NCBI GenBank assembly: GCA_963846635.1
Contig: CAWJXM010000025.1
Span: forward strand, 62,001-126,000
Reading direction: 5' to 3'
Origin: AP-15 sp963846635
Lineage (GTDB): Bacteria; Pseudomonadota; Alphaproteobacteria; ATCC43930; CGMCC-115725
DNA length: 64,000 bases
Below the pieces are notes generated by a model. That model was not told the DNA's origin and searched no databases. It saw only the letters and a list, made by a program, of their open reading frames with translations. Shown piece after piece: positions 53,501 through 62,845 of this stretch. How positions within the stretch are numbered: the stretch's first letter is position 1; every line of letters starts with the position of its first letter. The translations under genes were made by a program, and so were the position numbers.

Positions 53501-53512
53501 AAGTGTAAGCGG

Positions 53513-54130
53513 CTACCGGGCGTTACCTTGAGGAAGCGGCGCGATCCGCCAATGTCGCCCAACCGGGTGCTGCGCCGCATAATCCTCCAGACGGACGACG
53601 AAATCGGCAATATTCAAGCCGACGGCATCACCGATCCGCCGCGGGTCGCGCATCACTTGCGCCGAATCATTGATCGAGTTGATCGCATAGGTGCCGGTGA
53701 CACCGGCGTCTGTCAGGATGTCGATATCCGTCAGGGGCTGCTCTGCTCCCGGCCGCCACAATTGATAGCGGGCGAAAATCGTCACGGTGTTCCCGGAAAC
53801 CGTCAGTTCCATGATGCGGACGCGCACCGAGAGCGGTGGACCGTTGCCGCTGAACAGTCCGGCCCGGTTCAAATCCTCACGCAGTAAGTCCCGCCATAGC
53901 GCCAGCACTGGCGCGGCGGCAGGTGTTACAGGATAAACCCAGGTGATCGGTCCCGCTGGCATCACCGAGATATCGGCGAGCACGGCCGGGATCGGCGTCG
54001 GCGCTCGCGGCGGGGCCGGGGTTGCGGCATAAGGAACATCTATGGCGGTGCCCTCGCAAAAGGCGGCCGCCAGCCACAGGCTGGCTAAAATCAGCGACAA
54101 GCCGATAATCCACCCACGCATTGGCGCCAT
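53513..54130 (-). CDS. Secreted hypothetical protein
   Basis: I do not recognise a family. The product of about 205 residues has an N-terminal hydrophobic signal (GWIIGLSLILASLWLAAAFC) whose Cys may be a lipobox. A Pro/Ala-rich linker follows, then a compact domain with RDLLREDLNRAGLFSGNG, VRVRIMELTVSGNTVTIFARY and NIADFVVRLEDYAAQ. A start at 54121 is equally possible. It converges on coq7 and is divergent from rpoZ. Confidence 0.75.
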   Translation of the reverse strand: MAPMRGWIIGLSLILASLWLAAAFCEGTAIDVPYAATPAPPRAPTPIPAVLADISVMPAGPITWVYPVTPAAAPVLALWRDLLREDLNRAGLFSGNGPPLSVRVRIMELTVSGNTVTIFARYQLWRPGAEQPLTDIDILTDAGVTGTYAINSINDSAQVMRDPRRIGDAVGLNIADFVVRLEDYAAQHPVGRHWRIAPLPQGNAR

Positions 54131-54206
54131 CCGGATGTTGCTCCCGTCTATTCGCAATAACACCGTGGACCGCCGATTTGCGCATCTCGCGACCTGAACC
54201 GGTGTG

Positions 54207-54235
54207 TTGCCGCGCTGAAAAACGCCCCATATATT
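54207..54235 (+). promoter_or_regulatory. Sigma70-like promoter for rpoZ
   Basis: TTGCCG at 54207-54212 is separated by exactly 17 bases from TATATT at 54230-54235. The rpoZ ATG is 32 bp downstream. Two copies of GGTGAATTCAG follow the -10 (about 54236 and 54255), spanning the expected transcript start. Confidence 0.55.
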
Positions 54236-54267
54236 GGTGAATTCAGCCATTAGGGGTGAATTCAGAC

Positions 54268-54855
54268 ATGGCGCGTGTCACCGTCGAAGATTGTGTGATC
54301 AAGGTTCCGAACCGGTTCGAGCTCGTTTTGCTTGCGGCGCAGAGGGCCCGCGAAATCACCTCTGGCGCGCCGCTATCAATCGATCGCGACGATGACAAAA
54401 ACCCGGTCGTGGCGCTGCGCGAAATCGCCGACGAGACGGTCGGCCTTTTTCACCTGCGAGAGGCTGTGGTTCGCGGCATGCAAAAACATGTCGAGTTCGA
54501 CGAGGCCGAAGAAGCCCAAGAGCTCGAAGTCGATACCAGCGTATTCGGGTTTACGGCCCCGGGCGGCGCGTTGGGGATCGGCGAGGCTGGCTCTGAGGCG
54601 CGGGGCTACGAGGCTGCCGAAATCGGCGACGAGTTCGAACTCGAGGAGGAGCCCGCGATCGACGAAGAACTCGCCGAGGATGATCTCGACGAGAAGTTGT
54701 CGACCGATGTGCTGAGAATCGAGCGCGAGACGGATGAGGACGATCTGGTCGATTTGCCGGAGACCGATTTGCCGGAGACCGATCTGCCGGAGACCGATCT
54801 GCCGGAGACCGATCTGCCGGAAACCGATTTGGCCGGTGACGACGAGGACCTCTAA
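54268..54855 (+). CDS. rpoZ: RNA polymerase omega subunit with long acidic tail
   Basis: The first 70 residues, MARVTVEDCVIKVPNRFELV, then LAAQRAREITSGAPL and DDDKNPVVALREIAD, match the omega subunit, which chaperones the beta' subunit of RNA polymerase. The protein has 195 residues, much longer than the usual 80-135. The extra C-terminal part is strongly acidic (DEFELEEEPAIDEELAEDD) and ends in five copies of a D-L-P-E-T unit. It is followed by rel/spoT, the standard order, and omega is known to mediate ppGpp response in polymerase. Confidence 0.94.
   Translation: MARVTVEDCVIKVPNRFELVLLAAQRAREITSGAPLSIDRDDDKNPVVALREIADETVGLFHLREAVVRGMQKHVEFDEAEEAQELEVDTSVFGFTAPGGALGIGEAGSEARGYEAAEIGDEFELEEEPAIDEELAEDDLDEKLSTDVLRIERETDEDDLVDLPETDLPETDLPETDLPETDLPETDLAGDDEDL
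54751..54825 (+). repeat. Five 15-bp tandem repeats inside rpoZ
   Basis: Five units of the form GAT(T/C)TGCCGGA(G/A)ACC lie head to tail, each encoding Asp-Leu-Pro-Glu-Thr. A sixth diverged unit follows. Unit length is a multiple of three, so copy-number change keeps the frame. Confidence 0.95.
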
Positions 54856-54939
54856 GACCCGAGAGACGCGCCGCTTGCGGGCGCTGCAGCCGCAAAAAGC
54901 GCCGCGGCTGAGCGCGTGCGATAGCGAGGCGCCGCGATC

Positions 54940-57075
54940 ATGATGCGGCAATTCGAGCTGGTCGAACTCGTTAAGTCCTACGATCCCAACGCCGGCGAGG
55001 ACGCAATCAACCGCGCCTACGTGTTCTCGATGAAGGCGCACGGTGCGCAATTGCGGGCCTCGGGCGACCCGTATTTTTCGCATCCCGTCGAGGTCGCCGG
55101 CATACTCGCCCGTATGAAGCTCGATAGCGCCTCGATCGTAACCGGGCTATTGCATGATACGGTCGAGGACACCGTTGCGACGCTCGATGACATCGAGCGC
55201 GTATTCGGTCGCGAGATCGCACGGCTGGTTGACGGTGTCACCAAACTTTCGCGCATCGAGCTGCAATCCGATCAGACGAAGCAGGCGGAGAATTTCCGCA
55301 AGCTCGTACTGGCGATGTCCGAAGATATTCGCGTGCTGCTGGTCAAGCTCGCCGACCGGCTGCACAACATGCAAACTTTGCGTTTCATCAAGAATGAGGA
55401 GAAACGCCGGCGCATCGCGCGCGAAACGATGGAAATTTATGCCCAGCTGGCCGAGCGGCTCGGCATGCAGCGAATGAAGGACGAACTTGAAGATTTGGCC
55501 TTTGCCGAGCTGCAGCCCGACGCCCGCGACAGCATCATCGCGCGGCTCGATTTTCTGCGTGATCAGGAGGCGGCACTGGTGCCGCGTATCGAAACCGAAC
55601 TGCAGCGCAAGCTTGCCGAAGGCGGGCTCCCCGGCACATCGGTCTCCGGCCGCGAGAAATCGCCCTGCTCGATCTGGCGCAAAATGCAGCAGAAAAACGT
55701 CGCCTTCGAGCAGCTCTCGGATGTGATGGCGTTTCGCGTGTTGGTCGATAGTATCGGTGACTGTTATCACGCGCTCGGAGTGCTTCACTCCGCCTATCAT
55801 GTCGTTCCCGGCCGATTTAAGGATTATATTTCGACCCCCAAGCCCAACAATTACCGTTCGCTACACACCGGAGTTATCGGCCCCGAGCGTCAGCGGATCG
55901 AGGTACAGATCCGTACCCACGACATGCACGAGGTCGCCGAATTCGGCGTTGCCGCGCATTGGAGCTATAAACAGGGCGCAGGCAAGACCGAAGGGCCACA
56001 GTACCGTTGGCTGCGCGAGTTGCTCGATATTCTCGACCACGCCTCGGGGCCGGAGGAGTTTCTCGAGCACACCAAACTCGAGATGTTCCAGGATCAGGTC
56101 TTTGCCTTTACACCAAAAGGCGACCTGATCGCGTTGCCGCGCGGGGCTACCGCCGTCGATTTTGCGTATGCCGTCCATTCCGAGATTGGCGATACCTGCG
56201 TCGGCGCCAAAATCAATGGTCGGTTATTACCGTTGCGGACAGTGCTCGGTAATGGCGACCAAGTCGAGATCATTACCTCAAAGGCGCAGCGCCCGTCCCC
56301 GACTTGGGAGCGGTTTGTCGTCACCGGCAAGGCGCGGGCTCGCATCCGACGCTTCATCCGTACCCAACAGCGCGCGCAATACCTCGATCTCGGCAAGGCG
56401 ATCGTCCAAAAGGCGTTTCGCCAAGAGGGGCACGAGTTTTCCGAACGGCCGCTCGAACCAGTATTGAAGACATTCAACTGCCCAACTGTCGAAGATCTCT
56501 ATGTCGCGGTCGGTCAGGGTCTGGTCACCGGACGCGCGGTGGTCAACGCCGTTTTCCCGCAGCCGCAGGAGAAGGCAAAGGTCGTCTCGCTGGCGCGAGC
56601 GCGGCGCAAGCTTGGTCAAACCGACAACGCTGTCGCGATCCGCGGCTTGATCCCCGGCATGGCGCTGCATTTTGCCGGCTGCTGTCATCCGCTTCCGGGT
56701 GACCGGATCGTCGGCATCGTCACCACCGGCAAGGGTGTCACGATCCACACGATCGATTGCGATACGCTCGAAAACTTCGCCGACACACCCGAGCGATGGC
56801 TCGATGTAGCGTGGAGCAACAGCGACGGCGAGGCGATCCATGTCGGCCGCCTCAATATCATGATCGCCAACGAGCCCGGCAATCTCGGCAGCCTGACGAC
56901 GGTGATCGGCAAGCAAGGCGGCAACATCACCAATCTGAAAATTACCAATCGCTCGTCCGATTTCTTCGAGATGATGCTCGATATCGAAGTCGCGGACGTG
57001 AAGCATCTGACGACGATCATCGCCGCCCTGCGCGCCAATCCGGTGATCAACTCCGTCGAGCGGGCGCGCGGTTGA
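54940..57075 (+). CDS. spoT: Bifunctional (p)ppGpp synthetase/hydrolase
   Basis: This 711-residue Rel/SpoT enzyme controls the stringent response. The N-terminal HD hydrolase has FSHPVEVAGIL and GLLHDTVEDT, with VKLADRLHNMQTL. The synthetase domain has YISTPKPNNYRSLHTGVIG and EVQIRTHDMHEVAEFGVAAHW. A TGS domain (VFAFTPKGDLIALPRGATAVDFAYAVH, in part) and a C-terminal ACT domain (NEPGNLGSLTTVIGKQGGNI) complete it. The HD motif is intact, so hydrolase activity is expected. It follows rpoZ after 84 bp. Confidence 0.97.
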   Translation: MMRQFELVELVKSYDPNAGEDAINRAYVFSMKAHGAQLRASGDPYFSHPVEVAGILARMKLDSASIVTGLLHDTVEDTVATLDDIERVFGREIARLVDGVTKLSRIELQSDQTKQAENFRKLVLAMSEDIRVLLVKLADRLHNMQTLRFIKNEEKRRRIARETMEIYAQLAERLGMQRMKDELEDLAFAELQPDARDSIIARLDFLRDQEAALVPRIETELQRKLAEGGLPGTSVSGREKSPCSIWRKMQQKNVAFEQLSDVMAFRVLVDSIGDCYHALGVLHSAYHVVPGRFKDYISTPKPNNYRSLHTGVIGPERQRIEVQIRTHDMHEVAEFGVAAHWSYKQGAGKTEGPQYRWLRELLDILDHASGPEEFLEHTKLEMFQDQVFAFTPKGDLIALPRGATAVDFAYAVHSEIGDTCVGAKINGRLLPLRTVLGNGDQVEIITSKAQRPSPTWERFVVTGKARARIRRFIRTQQRAQYLDLGKAIVQKAFRQEGHEFSERPLEPVLKTFNCPTVEDLYVAVGQGLVTGRAVVNAVFPQPQEKAKVVSLARARRKLGQTDNAVAIRGLIPGMALHFAGCCHPLPGDRIVGIVTTGKGVTIHTIDCDTLENFADTPERWLDVAWSNSDGEAIHVGRLNIMIANEPGNLGSLTTVIGKQGGNITNLKITNRSSDFFEMMLDIEVADVKHLTTIIAALRANPVINSVERARG

Positions 57076-57143
57076 ATAGCTTGGCGTTGCTGCCGCCCCA
57101 TGCGGAGAGCTGACGTGCGGAGAGCTGAGGCGCAGGAAGAGCG

Positions 57144-57551
57144 ATGATCCTTGGGCTCGGCAACGATCTGATCGATATTCGCCGCATCGAGCGCGTGATC
57201 GAGCAGTATGGCGACCGGTTTCTCGACCGCATCTTCACTGTGGCGGAGCGCCGCAAATGCGATCGGCGCGCCAACCGCGCCGCTAGCTATGCGCGCCGTT
57301 TCGCCGCGAAGGAGGCGTGCTCCAAGGCGCTCGGAACCGGATTTCGCCGTGGCGTGTTCTGGCGTGATCTCGGCGTCGTCAACCTGCCTTCGGGCCAGCC
57401 GACGATGCGGCTAACCGGGGGTGCGCTGCAGCGATTGGACGAGATGATCCCCATCGGCATGATGGCCCAGCTCGACCTCAGCTTGACGGATGAGCCGCCG
57501 ATGGCCCACGCCGTCGTAATCATATCCGCGGTTCCATATGCGGCGCCCTGA
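57144..57551 (+). CDS. acpS: Holo-[acyl-carrier-protein] synthase
   Basis: This 135-residue 4'-phosphopantetheinyl transferase activates acyl carrier protein. MILGLGNDLIDIRRIERVIE holds the metal Asp, and RRFAAKEACSKALGTGF holds the catalytic Lys and Glu. The C-terminus HAVVIISAV is typical. It lies between rel/spoT and lepB as in related genomes, but pdxJ, which often precedes it, is absent. The leader carries a short duplicated GCGGAGAGCTGA element. Confidence 0.95.
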   Translation: MILGLGNDLIDIRRIERVIEQYGDRFLDRIFTVAERRKCDRRANRAASYARRFAAKEACSKALGTGFRRGVFWRDLGVVNLPSGQPTMRLTGGALQRLDEMIPIGMMAQLDLSLTDEPPMAHAVVIISAVPYAAP

Positions 57552-57654
57552 CTCTGGTAAGCCGCGATCGACACGGGGAGAGCTGACGCGCTGCGCTTGA
57601 CTTCAGTCGGCGCGATTGGCTTGATCCACCGTCATCAGCCCGGCAAGGCATGAC

Positions 57655-58425
57655 ATGAAAACCAATTCTGCTCGCAAAGTGATCTCGAAAAAACGCGCCT
57701 CCGGCGGCATAGTCGACACCATTAAAACCATCGTCTATGCGGTACTGATCGCCTTGGTTGTCCGAACTGTTGCCTATGAACCGTTCAATATTCCGTCGGG
57801 TTCGATGATTCCGACGTTGTTGGTCGGTGATTATTTGTTCGTGTCGAAATTTTCTTATGGTTACAGCCGCTACTCTTTGCCGTTTGGGCTACCCTTGTTC
57901 TCCGGCCGAATCTTCTTTCACCCGCCGCATCGTGGAGATGTCGTCGTCTTCAAATTGCCGACCGACAATTCGACTGATTATATCAAACGCGTGATCGGCC
58001 TTCCGGGTGACACGATCCAGATGAAGGAAGGCGAACTTTACATCAACGACAAGGAAGTACCGCGCAAACGCATCCAGGACTATCTCTATCCCGAAGGTGA
58101 TGGCGCCATCATTCCGATGAAGCAATACATCGAAACCTTGCCGAATGGAGTGCAGCATCGAATCATAAAGATCGGCGACGATGGACCACTCGACAACACC
58201 CAAATCTACCACGTGCCGCCGGGTGATTATTTTATGATGGGGGATAACCGTGACAATTCCCAGGACAGCCGCGTGCTGTCTGCGGTTGGCTATGTGCCGG
58301 CCGAGAACCTGATCGGCAAGGCACAATTCATCTTTTTCTCGACAGACGGCTCGGCTCGGCTCTGGGAGTTCTGGAAGTGGCCGTTCGCGATCCGCTATGA
58401 CCGGTTGTTCAAGGGGATCAGTTGA
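57655..58425 (+). CDS. lepB: Signal peptidase I
   Basis: This 256-residue membrane serine protease removes signal peptides. One helix (TIKTIVYAVLIALVVRTVA) precedes the catalytic Ser in NIPSGSMIPTLLVGDYLFV. The Lys base lies in TDYIKRVIGLPGDTI, and box E, GDYFMMGDNRDNSQDSR, is intact. The stop overlaps the rnc start as TTGA, so the two are coupled. Confidence 0.97.
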   Translation: MKTNSARKVISKKRASGGIVDTIKTIVYAVLIALVVRTVAYEPFNIPSGSMIPTLLVGDYLFVSKFSYGYSRYSLPFGLPLFSGRIFFHPPHRGDVVVFKLPTDNSTDYIKRVIGLPGDTIQMKEGELYINDKEVPRKRIQDYLYPEGDGAIIPMKQYIETLPNGVQHRIIKIGDDGPLDNTQIYHVPPGDYFMMGDNRDNSQDSRVLSAVGYVPAENLIGKAQFIFFSTDGSARLWEFWKWPFAIRYDRLFKGIS

Positions 58426-59183
58426 CAGTGTCGGCCGAGGTCGCGTCCGGTGATCCTGCCGCTCTCGCGTCCGCGGACGCGCCGACACCGGATCTGGAGC
58501 AAATCATCGGCTATCAGTTTACGTCATTGGCGTTGTTGACCGAGGCGCTCACCCATCCGAGCGCGCTCGTCCCCGAGCGGACTCGCGGGCGCCGTGCCAA
58601 AACCATTCAGCACGGTTATGAACGCCTCGAATTTCTTGGCGATCGGGTGCTGGGTGTGATTGTCGCTGAGATGTTGTGGCGACGCTTTCCGGATGAACCC
58701 GAAGGAATGCTGACCCGGCGGCTCACCCATCTCGTGCGCCGCGAGACCTTGGCGCGGGTGGCTGCAGCAATTGGGCTCGGAGATCATTTAATCTTCTCGC
58801 GCGCCGAGCGGACCTCGGGCGCGGCGGCCAATCCCGCGATCCTCGCCGATGCCTGCGAGGCGCTGATTGCTGCAATCTATCTCGACGCCGGGTTCGACGC
58901 CGCGGCGGGTTTTGTCGGCCGTTTCTGGGAACCGTTGGTTGCCGCGATGAAGGGGCCGCCGCGCGATCCCAAGACAGCCCTGCAGGAATGGGCGCAAGCG
59001 CGCGGATTGGGTTTGCCGCGCTATGAGCTGCTGGCGACCGCCGGCCCCGATCACGCACCGCTCTTTACCATTGCCGCCAGCATCGCGGGCAGCGAAACGG
59101 CAACTGCGACCGCCTCGGTCAAGCGCACTGCCGAGGCCGGCGCCGCGGCGGCTCTGCTCGAACAACTCGCCAGCAAAGTCTAA
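58422..59183 (+). CDS. rnc: Ribonuclease III
   Basis: This 253-residue double-stranded RNA endonuclease processes rRNA and regulates mRNAs. The signature is ERLEFLGDRVLGVIVAEML, and the second acidic pair is in ILADACEALIAAIYLDAGF. A C-terminal dsRNA-binding domain starts near DPKTALQEWAQARGLGLPRY. The start is a TTG at 58422 or GTG at 58428. In relatives era and recO follow, but here the gene is the last of the unit and converges on the depolymerase gene 10 bp away. Confidence 0.95.
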   Translation: MTVSAEVASGDPAALASADAPTPDLEQIIGYQFTSLALLTEALTHPSALVPERTRGRRAKTIQHGYERLEFLGDRVLGVIVAEMLWRRFPDEPEGMLTRRLTHLVRRETLARVAAAIGLGDHLIFSRAERTSGAAANPAILADACEALIAAIYLDAGFDAAAGFVGRFWEPLVAAMKGPPRDPKTALQEWAQARGLGLPRYELLATAGPDHAPLFTIAASIAGSETATATASVKRTAEAGAAAALLEQLASKV

Positions 59184-59192
59184 AGCACACTG

Positions 59193-60602
59193 TCAGTGGA
59201 CCGGGCAGCTACCCCGGTTGTCACATCGTGGCGGCACAGAAAGGGTTGTCGCTGTCACGGAGAGTGAGCTCGGCACCACTCCGGTACCGTTCGGGATGAC
59301 GCTCACCTTATAATTGTATGCCGTCGCCGGGTGTAGACCCATATCGCCAAAGCTTGGATTAACGACCGAGCCGAGCTCTTTGAACCCGGTGTCCCCAGCG
59401 CTGGCGCGCGAGACAGCATAGCCGCGAGCGCCGGCCAGCGGGCTCCAGGCCAATGCTGCGCCGGTATCCGAGACATCATTGATGATGATACCCGCTGCCA
59501 TTGCCTGCGCCGCCTGGTTTGGCACGTATCGGCTGGTCAACCGGTCGAGCATCGCTTTGATCGTCGAGATTTGCCGGCCGGCCTTAACGGCGTAATTGAA
59601 ATTCGTGTAGCCCCACCAATCCCAGCAGCCAAACGGGTTAAGCGGCTCGAATTCGGCCGGCTTCCCCTCAATCGTCTGCGGGTAAAGGATGATCAGGCGG
59701 TTGGTATCCGCCCATTCGTTGTAGCCGGCATGACGGATATAACGATCGCCGATCGTCTCTGCGTTTTGCTTGCAGCCATGCAAGGCGATATGCACCCGGC
59801 AAGGCTGTTGAGCGGCACAATCAGCCGGCACGTAGACGTAACCGGTATCGGCCATGCTGTAGGATGCCGGCGATGTCGGAGATGTGAACTCCCGCTGATC
59901 AAATGGGAGCAGCTTGCCGGAAAGCGCGCCTTGCCTCTTCGCGTTCAGCTTACCGTAGATGTGCTCGAGAATAATTCCGGCCTGGTCATAGTTGCAGTGA
60001 TCGATGTAGTAGCCTTCGTTTGCGTTACATGGTTCACCGTAATTGATCGTAACTTGGGAATGCCCGGCGCCGATCGCGGATTGAAAAAACAGGTTGCCGA
60101 GGTCACGACCTCCCAGATAATGCAAATAGAAACGATATGCGGCATCTCCGACCGTCGGGTTGACGACTGTGTCATTATAACCGGCGAAGAGATAGATGCG
60201 CTGGTGCGCGATGTTGCGCGGATCATCGATGTCGCCGTGGCGCGCCCATTCGTCGGTTTGCGCGACCAGCGGGTCGAGGGATGGCGGCGGTCCCGTCATG
60301 CACGGACCGGTCGCCGTCAAGACGGGTCCGACGTTTCCCAGAAAACCAGCGGTTGCTGTGCCTTGCGCACAATAATAAGGGCCGCCGGCAATCACCCCAA
60401 CCCCCTTGATTATCGACGACCACGCCACTCCGAACTGCACCGCCATAAAGGCGCCGGATGAAATGCCCGAGATCGAGCTTTGTTTTATATCGGCATTGTA
60501 GGCGCCTAATGGCGGGGCGGTTTCGGCTAAAACCGGAGTGCCAACCAGTGCCGTAACCACAAGGCTGAGGCCCATCCAATGCAGCAAGCGGGTTCTGATC
60601 AT
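59193..60602 (-). CDS. Secreted PHB-depolymerase-family esterase with C-terminal FN3-like domain
   Basis: This protein of about 469 residues has a signal peptide (LSLVVTALVGTPVLAE) and an alpha/beta hydrolase domain. The nucleophile Ser lies in GISSGAFMAVQFGVAW, Asp probably in AGYNDTVVNPTVG and His in GAGHSQVTINYG or VHIALHGCKQN. Conserved Cys residues and the NPFGCWDWWGY block are family marks. The last 85 residues (IIINDVSDTGAALAWSPLAG to LSVTATTLSVP) resemble a fibronectin type III domain that binds polymer. It likely degrades extracellular polyhydroxyalkanoate or a related ester. The ATG at 60602 opens the signal. The 240 bp upstream hold no gene. Confidence 0.9.
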   Translation of the reverse strand: MIRTRLLHWMGLSLVVTALVGTPVLAETAPPLGAYNADIKQSSISGISSGAFMAVQFGVAWSSIIKGVGVIAGGPYYCAQGTATAGFLGNVGPVLTATGPCMTGPPPSLDPLVAQTDEWARHGDIDDPRNIAHQRIYLFAGYNDTVVNPTVGDAAYRFYLHYLGGRDLGNLFFQSAIGAGHSQVTINYGEPCNANEGYYIDHCNYDQAGIILEHIYGKLNAKRQGALSGKLLPFDQREFTSPTSPASYSMADTGYVYVPADCAAQQPCRVHIALHGCKQNAETIGDRYIRHAGYNEWADTNRLIILYPQTIEGKPAEFEPLNPFGCWDWWGYTNFNYAVKAGRQISTIKAMLDRLTSRYVPNQAAQAMAAGIIINDVSDTGAALAWSPLAGARGYAVSRASAGDTGFKELGSVVNPSFGDMGLHPATAYNYKVSVIPNGTGVVPSSLSVTATTLSVPPRCDNRGSCPVH

Positions 60603-60842
60603 CGAATTCGTCCCCCCAGACCTCAGGGCGAGGCCGAATATCACAAAGTGTTTCCGAAATCGTCGACGGGCCCTCGCTCGGTACGCGATGCAGATGCGCC
60701 GACAGCAAACGATGCTGCTGCGAGAGGCAGAACGGCCGAGCGGACGTCCGCGAGGATGCGGTGACACTGCCGGCAAAGCAACATCCAAGGTGACTGGCAT
60801 CAGTGAAGCCACCGCGCCAGCACGACGACGCGGTACCTCTGG

Positions 60843-62801
60843 TCAATGGACGTGACCGGCGTGGTTTTCAGGGGAGGCAGGAATCTGAGCGACCAGATAG
60901 GCGTCCTTGGCTAAGGTCTCAGCGTCCGGAACGCCACCTTTGCCTGTGGCCCAGCGCGCCCGCACATTGCCGGCACGATCGAGCATCAAATCGGTCTCCG
61001 CGCCATCGGCTGGCGTGCGAAACAGCTTCAGGGTCGCGGCTACATCGGGCGCAACTGTGACCAGCGGAGGTGGTGGCGCGGTTTCCGCCCGCGACGCGGC
61101 CTCCGCGGCAAGATCGACAACAATGATCCGTAACGGGGCTGCGCCGGACCGGCTTTGTGCCGTGTCGAGCTGCGCGAGCCGCTCCGGCTGCGGCGGTGCC
61201 TCGAACAGCGCAAGCAAAACCGGACCGTTCCCCAGTAAGCGGCGCAATGTCTGTTGGCCGTCTTGGGTTTCGAAGGCAAAATCGGGCACCGCCGGGGCGG
61301 CGGTGGTCGCGATCTCTGGCCCGAGTTTTTGCGACAAGACCCCGGCGGCGCGCGCCCGCACGAAATTGATGACATCCCAGCGATCGGCGGGGCTCATCAT
61401 CGCGGCGAAGCCGGGCATCGCACCATTGGCTTTGCCGTGACTGACCCACCAAAAGAGGTCGCCCGGGGTATGCGCGAAAAGATGCGGTGCGGTCAGATCG
61501 GCCGGATGGATTACTAACCCGGCGGCAGCGGGCCCGTTACCCTTGCCATTGGCGCCGTGGCAAACCGCGCAGTTTTCGGTATAGAGCCGCGCTCCTCGCG
61601 CGATGGAGGGAGCGCTGTAGGGCTCGGCGGGAGCGTAAAAGGTGGTCGGATAGGCGGGTGCAATCGCGGGGCGTGCCGCGAATACACCGGCTGCGGCGCA
61701 GATGATGAGACTAGCCCAGGCCGCGGACATGGCTCGATAGCGCCCGGCAGCGGCGGTGGCCACGCCGATAATCGCACAAATGACGGCAAGCGCTGCGAAT
61801 ATTATCAGTGTTGCGATCGCTGCAGGTTCCAGCGCGGCCAGTTCGAGCCGGAACGGCAGTGGCCATCCGGGCTCGGTGTGAAGACCCGGCGGCAGGATGC
61901 CGAGGACGGCGACGATGCCAAGAACGCTGGCGCCAAGCCCAGCCTCGACCAACGCGTTGCGCCGCAAATGGTCGAGTGCCGCCCGCCAGCGTGGCGCACT
62001 CTCGATCGGCGCCGGCGCCAGACGCGGCAACATGCGCAGCAGGTTGACCGAGCCGATCGTCACCATCGTCACAAAGATTGTGATCTTGGCGAGCAGTAGT
62101 CGGCCGTACTCGGTACCGATCAAGGCCGGAATGCTGCCGGCGAGAAACCAGGTATTTACCAGTCCCGCGCCGAACAGCACCGCGACGCTGGTCGCAGCCA
62201 AAATCGAATACCGCGTCACCGCGCGGCGGACGATGCGCGCGCCGGGATCGGTGCTTTGCCGCGCCTCGGCTAAAAACAGCGCCAGCGGGATCAGCGAACC
62301 GACCCAGGCACCGGCCGCGAGCAAATGGAGCATGTCGGCGGCGAGATGCAGGTCCCCCGGCTGCCCCGGTGTCGCGGCGCCATGCCCGGCCCAAGCGAGC
62401 GAGGCAAGCAGGCCCGCGGCGAATGCAAGCCCGCCCCAATCCCACAACCTTCCGCGCCAGCCTCGCGGTAATAAAAGCAAAGCCACCAGGATCACAGCGA
62501 GAACGGCGCGGACCATCCAGACCTGGCCGAAGCGCGTGCGCTGCAGCACGATCGCGACCACACCTTGCGAAACCGTAGCGGCGACTGGCTGACCGCTCAT
62601 CTGTGCCGCGACAAATACCAACCACGCGCCGCCCGAGAGCAGAGCCAACACCAGGCTTGCCCAGGCGAGCAGCGACAATCGCCGTCCAAGCCTCGGCGAT
62701 ATCTCCGGGGTCGCGACAAAAGAGATGAACGCAAAGACCCCGGCGAGCGATATCGACGAGGCATAGTGGACCGCACGCGCCGCGATCAGGAAGCTTTCCA
62801 T
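60843..62801 (-). CDS. copD: CopD-type copper transporter fused to cytochrome c and a redoxin-like domain
   Basis: This 652-residue fusion begins with about nine helices typical of CopD (YASSISLAGVFAFISFV, DMLHLLAAGAWVGSLIPLAL). A cytochrome c module near residues 400-490 carries one haem site, CAVCHGANGKGNG, with C410 to H414, and a likely axial Met in ANGAMPGFAAMMS. The C-terminal 170 residues (FAFETQDGQQTLRRLLG, PVLLALFEAPPQP, TDLMLDRAGNVRARW) look like a thioredoxin/SCO-like fold without CxxC. The end is His-rich (ENHAGHVH). It may import copper for oxidase assembly or detoxify it. CopC is encoded 44 bp upstream. Confidence 0.9.
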   Translation of the reverse strand: MESFLIAARAVHYASSISLAGVFAFISFVATPEISPRLGRRLSLLAWASLVLALLSGGAWLVFVAAQMSGQPVAATVSQGVVAIVLQRTRFGQVWMVRAVLAVILVALLLLPRGWRGRLWDWGGLAFAAGLLASLAWAGHGAATPGQPGDLHLAADMLHLLAAGAWVGSLIPLALFLAEARQSTDPGARIVRRAVTRYSILAATSVAVLFGAGLVNTWFLAGSIPALIGTEYGRLLLAKITIFVTMVTIGSVNLLRMLPRLAPAPIESAPRWRAALDHLRRNALVEAGLGASVLGIVAVLGILPPGLHTEPGWPLPFRLELAALEPAAIATLIIFAALAVICAIIGVATAAAGRYRAMSAAWASLIICAAAGVFAARPAIAPAYPTTFYAPAEPYSAPSIARGARLYTENCAVCHGANGKGNGPAAAGLVIHPADLTAPHLFAHTPGDLFWWVSHGKANGAMPGFAAMMSPADRWDVINFVRARAAGVLSQKLGPEIATTAAPAVPDFAFETQDGQQTLRRLLGNGPVLLALFEAPPQPERLAQLDTAQSRSGAAPLRIIVVDLAAEAASRAETAPPPPLVTVAPDVAATLKLFRTPADGAETDLMLDRAGNVRARWATGKGGVPDAETLAKDAYLVAQIPASPENHAGHVH

Positions 62802-62845
62802 GACTTCCTCAGCCGCTGGTTACCGCGCAAACCGATCTGACGTCG

